Positions 44,030 through 57,378 of a stretch of DNA of 64,000 nucleotides are shown piece after piece. Source of the DNA: Liriodendron chinense (Eukaryota > Streptophyta > Magnoliopsida > Magnoliales > Magnoliaceae); contig ML058477.1 of assembly GCA_003013855.2 (NCBI GenBank), forward strand, positions 2,046,001 through 2,110,000, read 5' to 3'. The notes beneath the pieces are model-generated. The model searched no databases, was not told where the DNA came from, and saw only the letters and a program-made list of their open reading frames with translations. The position numbers and the translations under genes are program-made. Position 1 is the stretch's first letter, and every line of letters begins with the position of its first letter.

Positions 44030-45990
44030 TGGGCCCACCTTGTGATGGGCAATGAGATGGATGGGCTGGATCGTCCATGAATGGGCCCCACGTACTTGTA
44101 ATAATAATAATAATAATAATAATGTAAAAAAAAGGAAAAAAAAAGAAGAGTGAAGGAGATGGCCGCTGGACAGCCAGCGTCCAGAGGACGCTGCTGCCCA
44201 GCAGCGTTGGGGCGAAGCTACTTTGGGCGTTGACCGTGGGTCCCCACTCGTGGGACCCACCTTGCTGCATGTATTTGATCCACGCCGTCCGTCTGTTTCT
44301 CCAGCCCATTTTAAGGCTGGGTACCAAAAATGGAGTAAATCCAGGTCTCAGGTGGACCACACCATCGAAAATAGTGGAGGATACGATGTCCACTGTTGAA
44401 ACTTCCATGGCCCATCGTGATGTTTGCAGACGGAATCACCTGCCCAATATTGGGCTTATTTGGTCCCTAATGAGCTGGGAAACCTGTTGAATGGATTGGA
44501 TCTTCCCTACGTGGGCCCCACCTGAAATAAGCTAAGAGAAAAAAAAAAAGAAAAAGAAAAAAAAAATAACGTCCAGCGTCAGGACGGCTGGAATGGGGTC
44601 CCCACTCGTGGGACCCACCTTGATGTTTTTGTTGTATCCACACCGTTTATCGGTTTTCCCCGATCATTTTATGGCCGGGGCCGAAGGATGAAGCCGATCC
44701 AAATTTTTAACAGACCGCACCACATGAAACAGTGGAAATAATGATGTCTACTGCTATAAAATATTTGGCCCACCTTAATGTTTCTAGACAGGATCACATA
44801 CCTAATATTGAGCTCATTGGGCCCACCATGAGATGGCCCAGCTGATAGACGAAGTGGATCACCCTTATGTGGGCCCCACTCGATCAAAACCATTGAAAAA
44901 CAAAAAAAAGAAAGAGAGAAAGGAAAGGAGGGGCGTCTGGGCGCTGGGCGTACCAGCGTCCACGGACTGGCTCGTGCTGCCAGCTGAGGCCCATTCGTGG
45001 GTCCCACCATGATGCATGTGCTGTATCCACACCGTCCATCCATTTGGGGAGATCATTTTAGGGCATGATCCCAAGAATGGGTCAGATCCAAGTTTCAAGG
45101 GGGCCCCACCACAGAAAACAGTAGGGACAGTGACCCTACGTTGAAACCTTCCTACGGCCTACCATGATGTTTATTTGAGATCCAACCTGGTCATAGCTCA
45201 CACACGTGTGTTGGCTGGGCTGCCCAGCAGGTGGCCCACTAGTGGGACCCACCTAGAATGTATGCGCTTTATCTATTCCGTCACTATGTTTTTTTCCAGC
45301 TCATTTTAGTGGCTGAGCCAAAATTTAAGCATATCCAAACCTCAAGTGGACCATGCCACGGAAACAGTGGGAATAATGATCTCCACCGTTGAAATCTTCC
45401 CAGCCCTACAGTGATGTTTATTTGTCATTCAACCTGTTCATAAGATCACATGTATATGGATGAATGAGAAAATAAAAATATTAGTTTGATTCAAAACTCT
45501 TGGGGCCCATTTGGGTGCTACGCTCTGTGGGTCCCACCACGATGTAACTGTTTTATGTATGCCGCCCATCTGTTTTTCCATATTATTTTAGTCCATGGGC
45601 CCTCCAAGAAAAGATGAGGTAAATACAAACCTCAAGTGGACCACATTGTAAGAAACCATGGCCATTGATGCCCACCTTTGAAACCTTCCTTGGGGCCATT
45701 GTAATATTTATTTTTCCATCCAACCAAAGGTGATGGGGCCCAACCTTGGGTCCCATCTTGATGAATGTTGGGTATACCTTGTCTTTCTTCTTGGCAGGGG
45801 TGTGGGCCCAGTTTTGGGTGGGCCACACGTAGAAAATAAGGGTGGTTGAACGCCTACCATTGAAAACTTTACAGGACCCATCTGTTATATTTATTTGCCA
45901 TTCTTCCTGTTCATAAGTCACCCAGCCATGGGTGGGGTTCCACACGTGTGGTGTGCGGGCCCCACCATGGTGTTTGATTGCCATCTCACT
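44030..45990. repeat. Tandem/dispersed 'gtgggacccacc' repeat units (second location)
   Basis: Five diverged units with GTGGGACCCACCTTG-like starts near 44262, 44611, 45001, 45250 and 45533, spacing about 250-390 bp. They share CCACACCGTCCATCC and GATCCAAATCTCAAGTGGAC-type words with 15085-16260. Confidence 0.82.
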
Positions 45991-46384
45991 TGATTAGTGG
46001 GAAAGCACAAATATCGGGTTGATCCCAAACTGTTGTGGCCCATTGATGTATGTGGTTTCCCCACTCCTTTGTGCGGTTATACCCAACCACGGGTCCACCT
46101 TGTTATGCATGTGTTCTATCCACGTCAGTCATTGGCCTCCATGGTGCGATATGTATGTCGGCCATCCATTAGGACTGCCTTAAATTTGTGCTTGATCCAA
46201 ACCATCCAAATGAATGGACCCTAGCATGTTATGTACAGGATGGCTTTAGGACCACCTCTGTGTACGTGTTCGAATGACCGCGTTGTCCATCCCGTGGATC
46301 CACCTTGATGATTAGTTGTGTAAACCCTTATTGAAAGGTCATCCGTAGAGTTTGCTCGATCCAAAGTCACAGGGCTACCTTCTT

Positions 46385-46515
46385 GAACTCACCCTGTTGA
46401 ACCGTCTTGTCAATTCACCTTGTTAACTCACCATGTTGACCCGCCTTGTCAACCTGCCTTATTGACCCACCTTGTTGACTCACCATGTTGATTGATCTTG
46501 GTAACTCAGCTTGTA
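46385..46515. repeat. Degenerate short tandem repeat (CACCTTGTTGACT-like)
   Basis: About eight degenerate units of roughly 15-16 bp of the form TTGTTGACTCACC / TTGTCAACCTGCC. Confidence 0.85.
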
Positions 46516-48944
46516 TACTCATATGACTCACCCCTCCTACCCTTGTACCCAACTATTAAAGACTACCATATCGTGTATATCTTATCCACACCGTCCATTT
46601 ACCTATAGGACGAGTATGGGGCTCATCCTCGACGTTCGTATGTCATCTAGGCCATCCATTATATGGAGCCTATCTTGTAGTATGAGGTTAGACCTGTTGT
46701 CCCTTTTTGGACCTCATTGTAATGACCATCTATCGCAGTTTACCCTACCATTTATAATCCTCTGTCATGACATGTCTATCTTGCAACCCCTTCTATGACA
46801 TTCCTTTTACGGACCATTATTGTGTTCATCTCCACTGTACTACAGGATTATGGGTCTCGGCATGATTTTGAGTATTCCACTCTTGCTGCTCAAGTAGGTT
46901 CTACCTTTGATGTGTCGGTAGTGTATTCAATCATTTTCTTTCCATTTGGGTTATCTGAATGTTGAAGGTTAATCCACACCGTTCAGTTGTTGGACCATCT
47001 GTGTTGTTGAATACCATCCATTTAGAGTCTTATCTCTTTATGTTTGCTTGTATTATAAGTGAATTATCTTTTTATGCTATTTTTAGTATGTCTGTTGCCA
47101 CACGTAGTGTTATTGGAATACTCATATGTGATCTTTATACTATATGCTTCGACGACCACCATGCATGTGTAATGAGTATGCATCCCAAATCACCATTGTT
47201 AGTTGGGACCACTAGGGCATAAACGCATTCATAAAGCATTCAGGATGTAGTCGCGCAAATGTAATTCACGTGCTCTCTATCGCAAACCTCTCCAATAGGT
47301 ATGGGACTATTCGAGGACAGGAATCTATCATCCTGACTTACACTGTATGGTAGGCATAACTTCGCATACCTTGTAGCCCTTGGTGCGAGATTCCCTGGCT
47401 AGCGACATCCCGCACTATGACTCGATCATTCATATGTGTCCCCTCATCTTAATCATATCTCAAATAAGTTGGACTAGATTGATTTATAGCCATCGTGGTA
47501 GATGGACTACTTGTCGGCACTCATACTGTATACTTGACTCATGCATCATGAATGCTTGGCTCATCTGATTGTCTTGTATCAACCGGCCATATCGGTCGTG
47601 ATTGTCGTGCGGTTCATTACCAGCTGACGGTGACATTGTGTTTGAGACCTTATAGTTTTATGGTGCTCTTTGGAGACTTGCACGGGCATGTCGTCCCATG
47701 TTTGTATGCATGGTTGCATTTCGCACCGTGTGCTTGTGCCGTATATAGCATGGTTACTACGTTGCAACCACAGGAACACCGGAAATATGTGATCTTTAAA
47801 CTGGATGCTAAAGATGTCCTTGGGTGAAAGTCCCTGAACCCGTTGGTACCAAGGTGGGTGCTCCATTCAAGGACCGGGTGGTTTAATCATACATCAGTAT
47901 GCCGAATACCAAACGGCGGTGTTTCCATTGCACGTGGTCAGTTTGGAAGGAGGTCTGACCTAACCTGCCGGAAGAGTGTTGGCAAAGTGGGTTGAGTTTG
48001 ACCAGCTGTGAGTAGGTCCGCTATTGCACCAGATAGGCTTTGGCATTCTACTGGTGAGTAGTGAGGTCTGTGAGACCCCGGTGATGTTCCGTTTCAGAGA
48101 TGGTATTGGTATCAGTGATGTGACTGATGTTCTGTATGGTGTGGGATGGTCCTGACGTGGGCGGGTGTGATGTGGGCGGGGCTGTAAGCCTGGGCGAGCT
48201 ACCACACTGGGCGAGCTACTAGTTCCGAGTCCTGCATTGCTTAGGCGATCGTGTTATGACTGTTCGTATCTGGACCACTGTACTTAGAGGTGGTGATTTG
48301 CATACATGCATTGGATCATTATATGCGACATTAGGCCCTGTAGGCTATTGCATAGTATGAGTATATAGCCTTGGTAGGCTGGTTATCTGTATTGCATGCT
48401 TGCATAGCCGTTGTAGGCTGGTTATTCATATCACATGATCGTGTAGCTTAATTAGGCTAAGTTTTGGTTTAGATTTCTCATCATGCTTTACTGCTTACTC
48501 TGATATTTGGCATGTTTGTCATACGCATTGCGCACGCACACACGCACTCACAAAGCTTCGTTCGAAGCTTATGCGTGTTTGTTACGCTGCAGGTTATACC
48601 AGAGTGTATCAGCAACGTTGAGTTGGAGTTGGGAGTGCAGTAGCAGGAGGTGCCGGATTGTGCACAGTTTTTATAATTATGCATTGTGTATTTACTTTTC
48701 AGTACTGTATATAAACGAAATGATTTAGTGGAAATATTGTGTTTGTCTTTGATGGAACTCATATGGTGATGCTCATGTTTAAAAAAAAAAATTCAGACCC
48801 TAAAATCCTCCTTGTGGTATCCTAGGATCGGAACCTGACGTGTAGGGTTAGGATCCGAGATCGGGGTACTACGGAGGCTGCCACCTCTGAATTCGGGTTA
48901 CAGCGAATGGACGTCGAGAACCGAATTTGGGGCGTGACAATTAC

Positions 48945-50219
48945 AAAGATACACTATGAAGATTGGTCAGTCTACTTCAGCCACGGCTTGAAGTAAGTCT
49001 TCTTAGGACGTCCCATTCTTTCTTTTCATGATGTATGCCCTTTTCTCCTGCATCTCTTCTTATGTGAAATTCTCTCCTTTCTCTCTTTCAGGATCGACAC
49101 GGAAAATATAAAGTTGATGTTAAAAGAATAAGGGCTTTACGATAAAGGTTCCAATGCAAGTTTCCTTGCCCGAACGTATTGTCTCCCACTTGCGAGCTAG
49201 CAGGCTTCCTCGCTTACTGGTTGTCCGCAGTCGCGCTTCCCAGCTCGAAGAGTGCTGATGGCGTCAGGGTTTCTTGCTTCATTATGGCAGGTGCCCTTGC
49301 CAGTGGTCAACGTCTTGCTATAGCGCCACCTGTACTCTGCAGCATATATAGAGTGTTTGGTTATGTTGCCAGTAATCCGGACAAACCTGCTGATGGAATG
49401 GATGCTGCCCATTGCCCGTGGCATTATTTCTACGGATGGTTAGGCGTTTATTTCCCGTGGGTATATGGCATGAAGCCTCACGCCTATTTCTTTCCGGACT
49501 GAGCGCCTCTTATCAGGTTCATGAAGGCCAAGATGGTGCTTAAGACGCCAGAATGGGTGTCTTCAAGGATCTGCAGTGAGAATGAAGTTGACTTCTACCA
49601 TTTTCCCGCTTCCATTGCTGATGAAGATATCGAAGTCGTCAATGATGAGGATTCGGTTGACTCTTCTGACAGAGAATTCCTAATATCGATCCGGACCGCC
49701 TCTCTCCCGTTCCGCGAAGGCATGGAGTTCTGGTGCGAGCCTTACTACCCGAGCAGGTTCGCCAGACAGTTCGGCTATGATCAGGGTGTTCTGTCGACTC
49801 TTCCGAGTGTGACGAGGATAGAATGAGCATACGGCACTGGTCCTGTCCATTGGGAGTGGATGTGGGACCAACTTTTGCTGACGCGAACTGGTGCGAGGTT
49901 TGTGTTGCCTGGCGGCAGTCGACGTCCCGCGACTTCTTATGGTTGGATGAGATGGTGGGGGCATCAGTATGCGCTCATCCGGGATGCCAAACCTGTCGAT
50001 TTCCCTCTCTATCTCTCTCCTCCAAGGTTGAATGACGTTCCTGAGGACGGTCTTGGTTATCTTTGTGAGCAGCGTGAGGCCGTCGGAGTTCCTGGTACCA
50101 GCCATCTGACTTCCTTGAACGTGCCGATCACTCGTAGGAAAGAAGATGGGGCGTTAGACGGATGGTATTGCTTCGGGGTCCCTATACAGAGGCGTCAACA
50201 GGAGGTCGGCTCTTCGCGT
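48945..50219 (+). pseudogene. Plant mobile domain gene, part 2 of 3
   Basis: Continues the domain: KIHYEDWSVYFSHGLK to a donor at 48993, an intron to about 49091 (AG acceptor after a pyrimidine tract), then IDTENIKLMLKE and, after a one-base shift near 49175, CELAGFLAYWLSAVALPSSK, MAGALASGQRLAIAPPVLCS and HYFYGWLGVYFPWVYG, the characteristic C-terminal half of the mobile domain. Later residues run to QRRQQEVGSSR, where Athila element B interrupts. Stops near 49130, 49499 and 49824 confirm decay. Confidence 0.85.
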
Positions 50220-51635
50220 TGTTCGCCCGCCTCAAGTGTAAGGCTGCGATGTAGTAATAAAACTCGGTAAGACCGAGGTCGATCCACAGAGAATTAGAAA
50301 CAACTTTCAAACTACTCCAGCAACTCAATTTTGCAAGAAATAGGATTCAATTGAGTAATTAAATTAAAACAGAAACTTAACAAAAAATCAGTAATTTAAG
50401 GTACTAAGGCATTCAAGGATCCACTTGTAGCAATCCCATGTCAATTCAATCAATCCAAGTATAGAGCACAACTAGATTTGAAGTCCTATCTCTCATCTAG
50501 TTGGAAAATAAGCATTCAAGCACATTCAATTCCATTCAAACTGAACTTCCAAGTTCTAGTCCCATTCAACACATGTAGGATTCAAAATCATAGCCTTCGG
50601 AGTAACAGCCATGCCTATGGACTATGGCTTGCTCAAGGGTTACCATAATTCGAACCTAAACAAACACAATATGATAATCTCAGAGAATTGCAAGGAATCC
50701 ATGTCCGAAGCACATGAACTCTCATAAAACATCTTAAACTACCAACTTAAGAACTAGAATATGAAAAATCCAAACTTGAATTAAAAAGTACTTGAATTAA
50801 CTTGAATCAAACATGAAATTAGCTATAAGCTTCACCTCTCAGCCTTAGCTAAGAGATTCTAGCCGAGCATTGTCATATTACAACTAGAACTCATAATAGA
50901 AAGCATAAAAACTAGAAAAACCGGAAATTGGAGGGTTACAGATGCTCCACGATAGCTTCCTCTCTCTAGAACTACGTCCCTTAGCTTCTATGATGACCTA
51001 GGAAGAGCCCCTAGGTGTCCTTTTATAGTGGGAAAGCCTCCTTGCATCGGAAACATCCAGAAATTGCGTAAGGTTACGCAGTGCGCAGCAAATTTCGGAA
51101 CCGGAATTAGAAATTCCTGATTTTTCTGCGTAGCCGACCGGTCGGACGACCGGTCGGACTGGCCTAGCCGACCGGTCACGACCGGTTGGACCTACCTATT
51201 TTTAGTCCAGAGAGTTTCCCAGCAGCCACGACCTGTTGGCCGACCGGTCACGACCGGTTGGACTAAACTGGTCATGTGTCCAGCGAGTTCAGCAGCAGCA
51301 CCGACCGATTGGCCGACCGGTCGGACCAACTGGTCCTTCTTCCAGTGATGTCCAGATGTGTGGCCGACCGGTTGGATGACCGGTCGGACATGATTTTCTT
51401 CTTCTTTTTCTTCTTTTCTTCATTCTCTTTTCTCCCTCTTTCTTCTTCCTTCTTTAGTCCATCTTGGACCTTCCTTCAAAGGTTCTAAATGGACCCTTTT
51501 TGGTCTCCAATTGAGTGAAGTCTGCTCTCATCCCTACAATCACAAAACATGCATTAGATGGGCCTTTTAATCATGAAAACCATGCATACAATGTCATATA
51601 GTGGGCAATGCAATGTATAAATTGGAGGTTCAACA
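50220..51635 (-). repeat. 3' LTR of Athila element B
   Basis: 1416 bp. Minus-strand TATA box (CACTATAAAAGG) near 51018-51030. GACCGGTC cluster at 51136-51390. Visibly more diverged from its partner than the Tat LTRs are from each other. Confidence 0.93.
51136..51390. repeat. GACCGGTC palindrome cluster (left LTR of element B)
   Basis: Several CGACCGGTCGGACGACCGGT-type paired palindromes, interrupted by point changes. Confidence 0.92.
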
Positions 51636-52768
51636 CAACCCCCAACCAGCTTTTTGCTAGTCCCGAGCAAAACATGCGTGAAACAATTTCAAACCTTCCA
51701 ACCAAACCTCCATCAGAAACCATGTTTTTATCCATTCCAAGAGATACAATTATAAAATTTGGATAAATTAAGTGATAGAAGTTGAAACCTTAAATTCTCA
51801 AAACATAATTAGTGTCTACATGAAATTCCCACTGATTGATTGATAAATAGAAGAACTCGAACAAATTCAACCTAGTGTGCATAGTGCAAGTTCATCTCAT
51901 GAGTCTCTGGGATTACCTTCTTCATAGATTAAGTAAACAAAGGATTTCAAAGTGCACAGAGCAACAACAAGCCTATGACAGGAATTTGCCTTACCGTCCT
52001 TCCGACGTCTTTCACACTACGTCCCATTTCCGACTTTGGTTACGGTTCGACCATCCCCCGGTTGGTAATAGGTAGCCCTTTTCAAAATTTTCCACCATTT
52101 TTCCTTCATTCCCGATTTCATCCTTTTTTTCCTTTTTCTTTTAAATTAGATAGGATTTTTAAAAATCCATATCTTTCGTTATTTTCCCATGGACAAGGAT
52201 GGACAAAATACCCCGGCTTGGTTTCTCAACACTTTTAAATCAAAGTCTAGCTAATCCACAAATCACATAAATCGTTCAACTCATGAAAATCGTGTAATGT
52301 GAACTAGGTGTAAAAAGTGTTCAAATTTTCTATCAATCACAACAATAGGGGAACTAACATATAAAACCATTATGTTGGGAGAAATTCAAGACTTATACCA
52401 TCACACACTTCGTATCTCCTCTTCTTATACTCATATTATCTCGAATGCATGGAAATAAGGTTTTCTAAAAGAGTTTTGAAATTTTAGAAAATTCGAAAAA
52501 AATTTGCGCATATGGAGCTCAAAATGTTGCAAACTGCTAGATGAGGAATCTCATCTCACCCCCCAACCAATTCTTGCATTGTCCTCAATGTAAAAAGATA
52601 TGCAATGAGCATGAACATGAGAGCAATGGTAAAATATGAGAGATTGAGAACAATAGTACCTGAGAGAGCGATCATGGAAGTCTACAACCCAACAACTAAA
52701 ACCTACTAAAACAGTAAAACTAAATAAAATGAAACCTACCTATGCTATACCTCCATCAGACTAGGAGA
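51636..52768 (-). other. Athila element B 3' untranslated region and polypurine tract
   Basis: On the minus strand GCTGGTTGGGGGTTG immediately precedes the LTR (plus 51636-51652). A second GGTTGGGGGG-type run lies near 52557, beside TTGAGGACAATGCAAG. No open frame with motifs. Confidence 0.75.
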
Positions 52769-55700
52769 TCAATCATCCTGATAGACAGGATCATTCAGAG
52801 TGATGGACATGTCCTCTGAATCAAATTTCTCAACAAATGGTTTAAGGCGTTGTCCATTAACTTTAAAACAATTACCATTCGCTGCATTCTCAATCTCCAT
52901 AGCCCCATGAGGAAAAACTTCTTTGACAATATATGGGCCGGTCCATCGAGATCGTAATTTTCTCGAAAAAAGATGAAGTCGGGAATTATACAGGAGTACT
53001 TTCTGTCCTTCATGGAAAGATTTCCTGAAGACGTGCTTGTCATGAAAGGCCTTCATCTTACTCTTGTAAATTCTCGAGTTCTCATATGCATCGTTCTGGA
53101 TTTCATCAAGCTCATTTAATTGAAGTTTGCGAAGCGAGCCAGCCTTGTCAATGTCAAAATTCAAAGCCCGAAGTGCCCAATAGGCTTTGTGTTCTATCTC
53201 CACGGGCAAGTGGCAAGCTTTCCCATAGACAAGTCTATAAGGGGACATTCCAATGGGTGTCTTGTAGGCGGTACGGTGAGCCCAAAGTGCATCATCTAAT
53301 CTTAGGGACCAATCCTTGCGATCCGGTCTCACCGTCTTTTCTAAAATTTGTTTGATTTCCCTATTGGAGATTTCAGCTTGCCCACTTGTCTGTGGGTAGT
53401 ATGGGGTACTCACTTTATGCCTAATACCGTATTTCTTCATTAAAGCTTCAAAAGGTTTGTTGCAAAAGTGAGAACCACCATCACTAATGATGACTCGAGG
53501 CGTCCCAAATCTAGAGAGTATGTTTTCTTTGAGAAACTTGAGAACCGTGCGATGATCGTTGGTTCTACATGGGATAGCCTCTATCCATTTAGACACATAG
53601 TCTACGGCAAGAAAAATATAGACATGTCCAAAAGATGAGGAGAATGGTCCCATGAAATCGATGCCCCAATAGTCGAAGACTTCAAGATGTTGAATTGGGG
53701 TGAGAGGCATCATATTTCGACGGGATAGTCCTCCTAACTTTTGGCAGCGCTAGCATGCTTTGCAAAACTCGTGGGTGTCCTTGAATAGCGTGGGCCAATA
53801 AAAACCACACTGCATAATTTTTGCAGTTGTTTTCTTGGCTGAAAAATGACCCCCACATGCTTGATCATGACAAAAGGAGATGACGGAATTATGTTCATCA
53901 TCAAGGACACATCTCCTTATGATTTGGTCTGGGCAATATTTAAACAATAAAGGATCATCCCAGAAAAATTTGCGCACTTCCCTTAGAAATTTACGTTTGT
54001 CCTGCGCAGTCCAATGAATCGGTATCGCACCTGTGGAAAGATAATTGGCTATATCAGTGTACCATGGTGGATGCATAGCAACAAAGAGTTGCTCATCAGG
54101 GAATGAGTCCTCAATAGGTGACTCGTCAATGACATTAGGTAGGACTAGACGGGAGAGATGATCCGCCACCACATTTTCTACTCCCTTCTTGTCTTTGATC
54201 TCCAAATCGAATTCTTGAAGGAGTAGGATCCATCTGAGCAAGCGGGGCTTGGCATCCTCCTTAGAAAGAACATGTTTTAGCACCGCATGATCTGTGTAAA
54301 CGATTACTTTGGATCCTATTAAGTAAGGCCTGAATTTGTCCAAGGCAATGATGACGGCTAGGAGCTCTTTCTCCGTAGTTGAGTAATTAACTTGTGCGGG
54401 ATTCAAGGTCCTACTTGCGTAGTAGATAACATGGGGCTTCTTATCCTTCTTTTGGCCTAACACCACCCCAATAGCATAATCGCTCGCATTGCACATCAAC
54501 TCAAAAGGAATGGACCAATCTGGTGGTTGCATGATAGGAGCAGTTGTCAACATGTCTTTTAGCTTTGAAAAAGCTAATCGACATTCGGCACTCCACTCAA
54601 ATTGGTTCTCCTTTTGTAGAAGGTTACATAAAGGCCTTGAGATATGACTAAAATCCTTTATAAATCTTCTATAGAAACCGGCGTGTCCAAGGAAGGACCG
54701 CACATCGCGTATGCTATTGGGTGGTGGTAGATTGGAAATTATGTCAATTTTTGCCCGGTCTACCTCTATTCCATTGGACGAGATGATATGTCCAAAGACT
54801 ATTCCTCTTTGTACCATGAAATGGCACTTTTCCCAGTTAAAGACGAGTTTCTTCTCCTCACACCTCATCAAGACCAACTTCAAGTGCTTGAGGCACTCAT
54901 CAAACATACAACCAAAAACAGAAAAGTCGTCCATAAATACCTCAAGAAACTCCCCCACCATGTCCGAGAAAATACTCAACATGCATCGTTGGAATGTGGC
55001 TGGTGCATTACATAGCCCGAATGGCATTCTTCGGTAAGCGAAGGTACCAAACGGGCATGTAAATGTGGTTTTCTCTTGGTCCTCAGGAGCTATCTCAATT
55101 TGATTGTATCCAGAATAGCCATCTAGGAAGCAATAATAGGAATGGCCTGCTAACCTCTCCAAAATTTGATCCATAAATGGGAGAGGGAAGTGGTCTTTCC
55201 TAATAACTGTGTTGAGCTTCCGATAATCAATGCACATACGCCAACCGGTGGTCACCCTAGTCGGTATAAGCTCGTTGTTGGCGTTTTCTATGATGGTAAT
55301 ACCGGATTTCTTGGGGACAACTTGGGTAGGACTCACCCATTGGCTATCTGAGATGGGGTAAATGATACCCACATCTAATAGCTTTAACACCTCAGCTTTG
55401 ACAACCTCCATCATGTTTGGGTTTAGCCGTCTTTGAGGTTGTCTAGTCATTTTTGCATTTTCTTCAAGGTGTATACGGTGAGTGCAAACCGAAGAATCTC
55501 TCCCTTTGAGATCCGCTATTGTCCAACCTATGGCTTCCCTATGTTCTTTGAGTAGCTCAATCAACTTGAGCTCTTGGTCTTTCTCTAGGTGAGAGGCAAT
55601 GACAACTGAAAAAGTTTCCTTTTGACCCAAATATACATATTTAAGCTCGGATGGCAATGGTTTAAGGTCAAGCTTTGGTGGTTTGATGTTAGACGGTAGA

Positions 55701-56095
55701 GGCCTTGATGTGGTTGGTGGCAACTTTTCAAAATAGGGCCTCCACCGGCTAGTACCAACTACCGGTCTTTCTATATTTAATGATTGCACGATTCCACTAA
55801 TGATGGGGTCTTTGGAATCCATGAAATGTGCCAAGCATGTCTCCAAGCTTTCTAGTGGTTCAAGTTGGAGGAGTTCTTCTTCTTCAAAAGATTCAATCAT
55901 GTTTACCTCGAAGAACTCATCATCATCGACATCCCTATGTCTTTTGCCCAAGTGAAACATATTCACCTCTAATGTCATGTTTCCAAAGGATAGTTGCATC
56001 ACCCCATTCCGGCAATTGATGATTGCGTTTGATGTGGCAAGGAATGGGCGGCCTAATATCACCGGTATTTGAGTGATAGATCCAAAACCGGTTGT
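52769..56095 (-). pseudogene. pol: Athila element B pol (protease end, RT, RNase H, integrase)
   Basis: The main frame 56062-53750 starts in the protease tail (MILGRPFLATSNAIINCRNG). RT follows (MCIDYRKLNTVIRKDHFPLP, EVFMDDFSVFGC), then RNase H (MCNASDYAIGVVLGQKKDKK, TDHAVLKHVLSKEDAKPRLL; the first catalytic Asp context MCDAS reads MCNAS here). The integrase zinc finger is HNSVISFCHDQACGGHFSAK ... CKAC. A TAG replaces a Gln codon at 53747-53750. The integrase core continues at 53713-52769 (WGIDFMGPFSSSFGHVYIFL, IISDGGSHFCNKPFEALMKK, YYPQTSGQAEISNREIKQIL). Otherwise nearly full length. Confidence 0.92.
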
Positions 56096-57378
56096 GTGTC
56101 CAAGAGGATAAAATCTATCGGGTAGTAGAATTTGTCAACTTGGACTAGAACATCCTCAACTATCCCCCTCGGTACACGGATAGATCTATCAGCGAGTTGT
56201 AACGTGGTTTTGGTGGGTTTTAATTCACCAAGACCCAATTGCTCATATACCGAGTATGGGATCAAGTTCACACTCGCCCCCAAATATAGCAAGGCACGCT
56301 CAATCCGGTAGTCTCCAATGATACATGAGACGGTGGGACTACCGGGATCTTTGAATTTTGGGGGGGTCTTTTGAGTGAGAATGGCACTCACTTGCTCATT
56401 TAAGAAGGCCTTTTGCTGCACATTATATTTGCGTTTTGTTGTGCATAGGTCCTTTAGAAACTTGGCATAAGAGGGGATTTGTTTGATGACATCAAGCAAA
56501 GGGATGTTAATCTTGACTTGTCTGAAAATTTCTAGAATATCATGAGAGTTCGGAAGAGATTTTGGGGCAACCAATCTCGAAGGGAATGGTGCTACGGGCT
56601 TGTAAACGCGTTTCGTTTCTTGTGGGGCTAAGTTAGATCCATCCTCATCCTCATAATTTACCGGATCATTAGGCTTATCGGCCTTCACCGGAATAGATTT
56701 GTCAATTTGTTTACCACTTCTAAGAGTGGTGATGGATTTGGATTGCTCCATGTGTTGGTTGGAAAGATTAGGAATGCTCACTTCATGTACTTGCTTTGGA
56801 TTGGGCTGAGATTGGGCTGGAAAGGTCCCTTCCCTAGCATTCAAGCGTCCCTTAATCTCATCAACCGAGACTTTAAGCTCTTGGAACATTTGCTGATTTG
56901 TTTGATTGATTTGCGTTTGCCCTTGTATAAATGCTTTCAAGGTATCCTCCATTGAGAATTGAGGTGGGGCCATATTTTGCATGGGTGGCCCTCTTTGAGA
57001 GTTGGTAGGATTGCCCGTAGGAGCATTCTTCCAACTAAAATTTGGGTGGTTCTTCCAACTGTCATTGTATGTATTACCCACCAGTCCATTGAAAGGCCGT
57101 TGATACCCATATGTGGCATTTGCATGTTCATGTAATACCTCTTGAAATGCAGGAATTGTGGGACAATCTTGCGTAGCGTGTAAATCGGTGAGACAAATCC
57201 CACATATGGTTTCAATAGCTTCATTGGACTTTGGAACTCCACTTTTACTAAGTTCCATGGCCTCGACCTTCCTTGTGAGGTTGGCTATCCTTACATTCAC
57301 GTCGTCTTCCTCCTTAAGGATATAGATCCCTCCTTTCTCTTGAGTAGACTTGGGGTTATTGGGTTTATCCGAGGTATC
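56059..57378 (-). pseudogene. Athila element B gag C-terminus and protease
   Basis: Continues gag after a stop (TAG at 57379-57381): VRIANLTRKVEAMELSKSGV, the zinc-knuckle-like ETICGICLTDLHATQDCP, then the protease. The expected DLGAS reads YLGASVNLIPYSVYEQLGLG, so the catalytic Asp is Tyr (GAT to TAT near 56286). A frameshift near 56090 (TTTTGG run) separates LLDTQPV from GSITQIPVILGRPF. Both changes would block polyprotein processing. Confidence 0.9.

Larger units (their letters stand above)
32304..48939. mobile_element. Non-coding LTR-type insertion (solo LTR or LARD-like), itself split by a Tat element
   Basis: Bounded by TG (TGTAAGACCCGTACCC) and CA (TTTGGGGCGTGACA), with the perfect 5-bp duplication ATTAC at 32299-32303 and 48940-48944. 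Excision in silico restores the mobile-domain reading frame exactly. Without the nested Tat element (and one CCCAA) it is about 5.6 kb. No second LTR, primer-binding site or coding region is visible, so a very long solo LTR is the simplest reading; a large non-coding retroelement derivative is the alternative. Confidence 0.85.
43581..48939. other. Remainder of the non-coding LTR-type unit
   Basis: No gene recognised. Contents in order: CA-rich then GAGA-rich low-complexity DNA (43600-43910), a (TAA)n microsatellite at 44101-44125, five or so dispersed repeat units (44030-45990), a degenerate short repeat (46385-46515), then unique-looking non-coding DNA to the end. Open frames here are short and lack motifs. 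Confidence 0.6.

Noticed and set aside
48507..48728. Short open frame near a CACGCACACACGCAC stretch
   Set aside because: Low-complexity DNA at the end of the non-coding LTR-type unit; no supporting feature.
51636..52768. Envelope-like gene of Athila element B
   Set aside because: Some Athila elements carry one, but this interval has no long frame or membrane segment.
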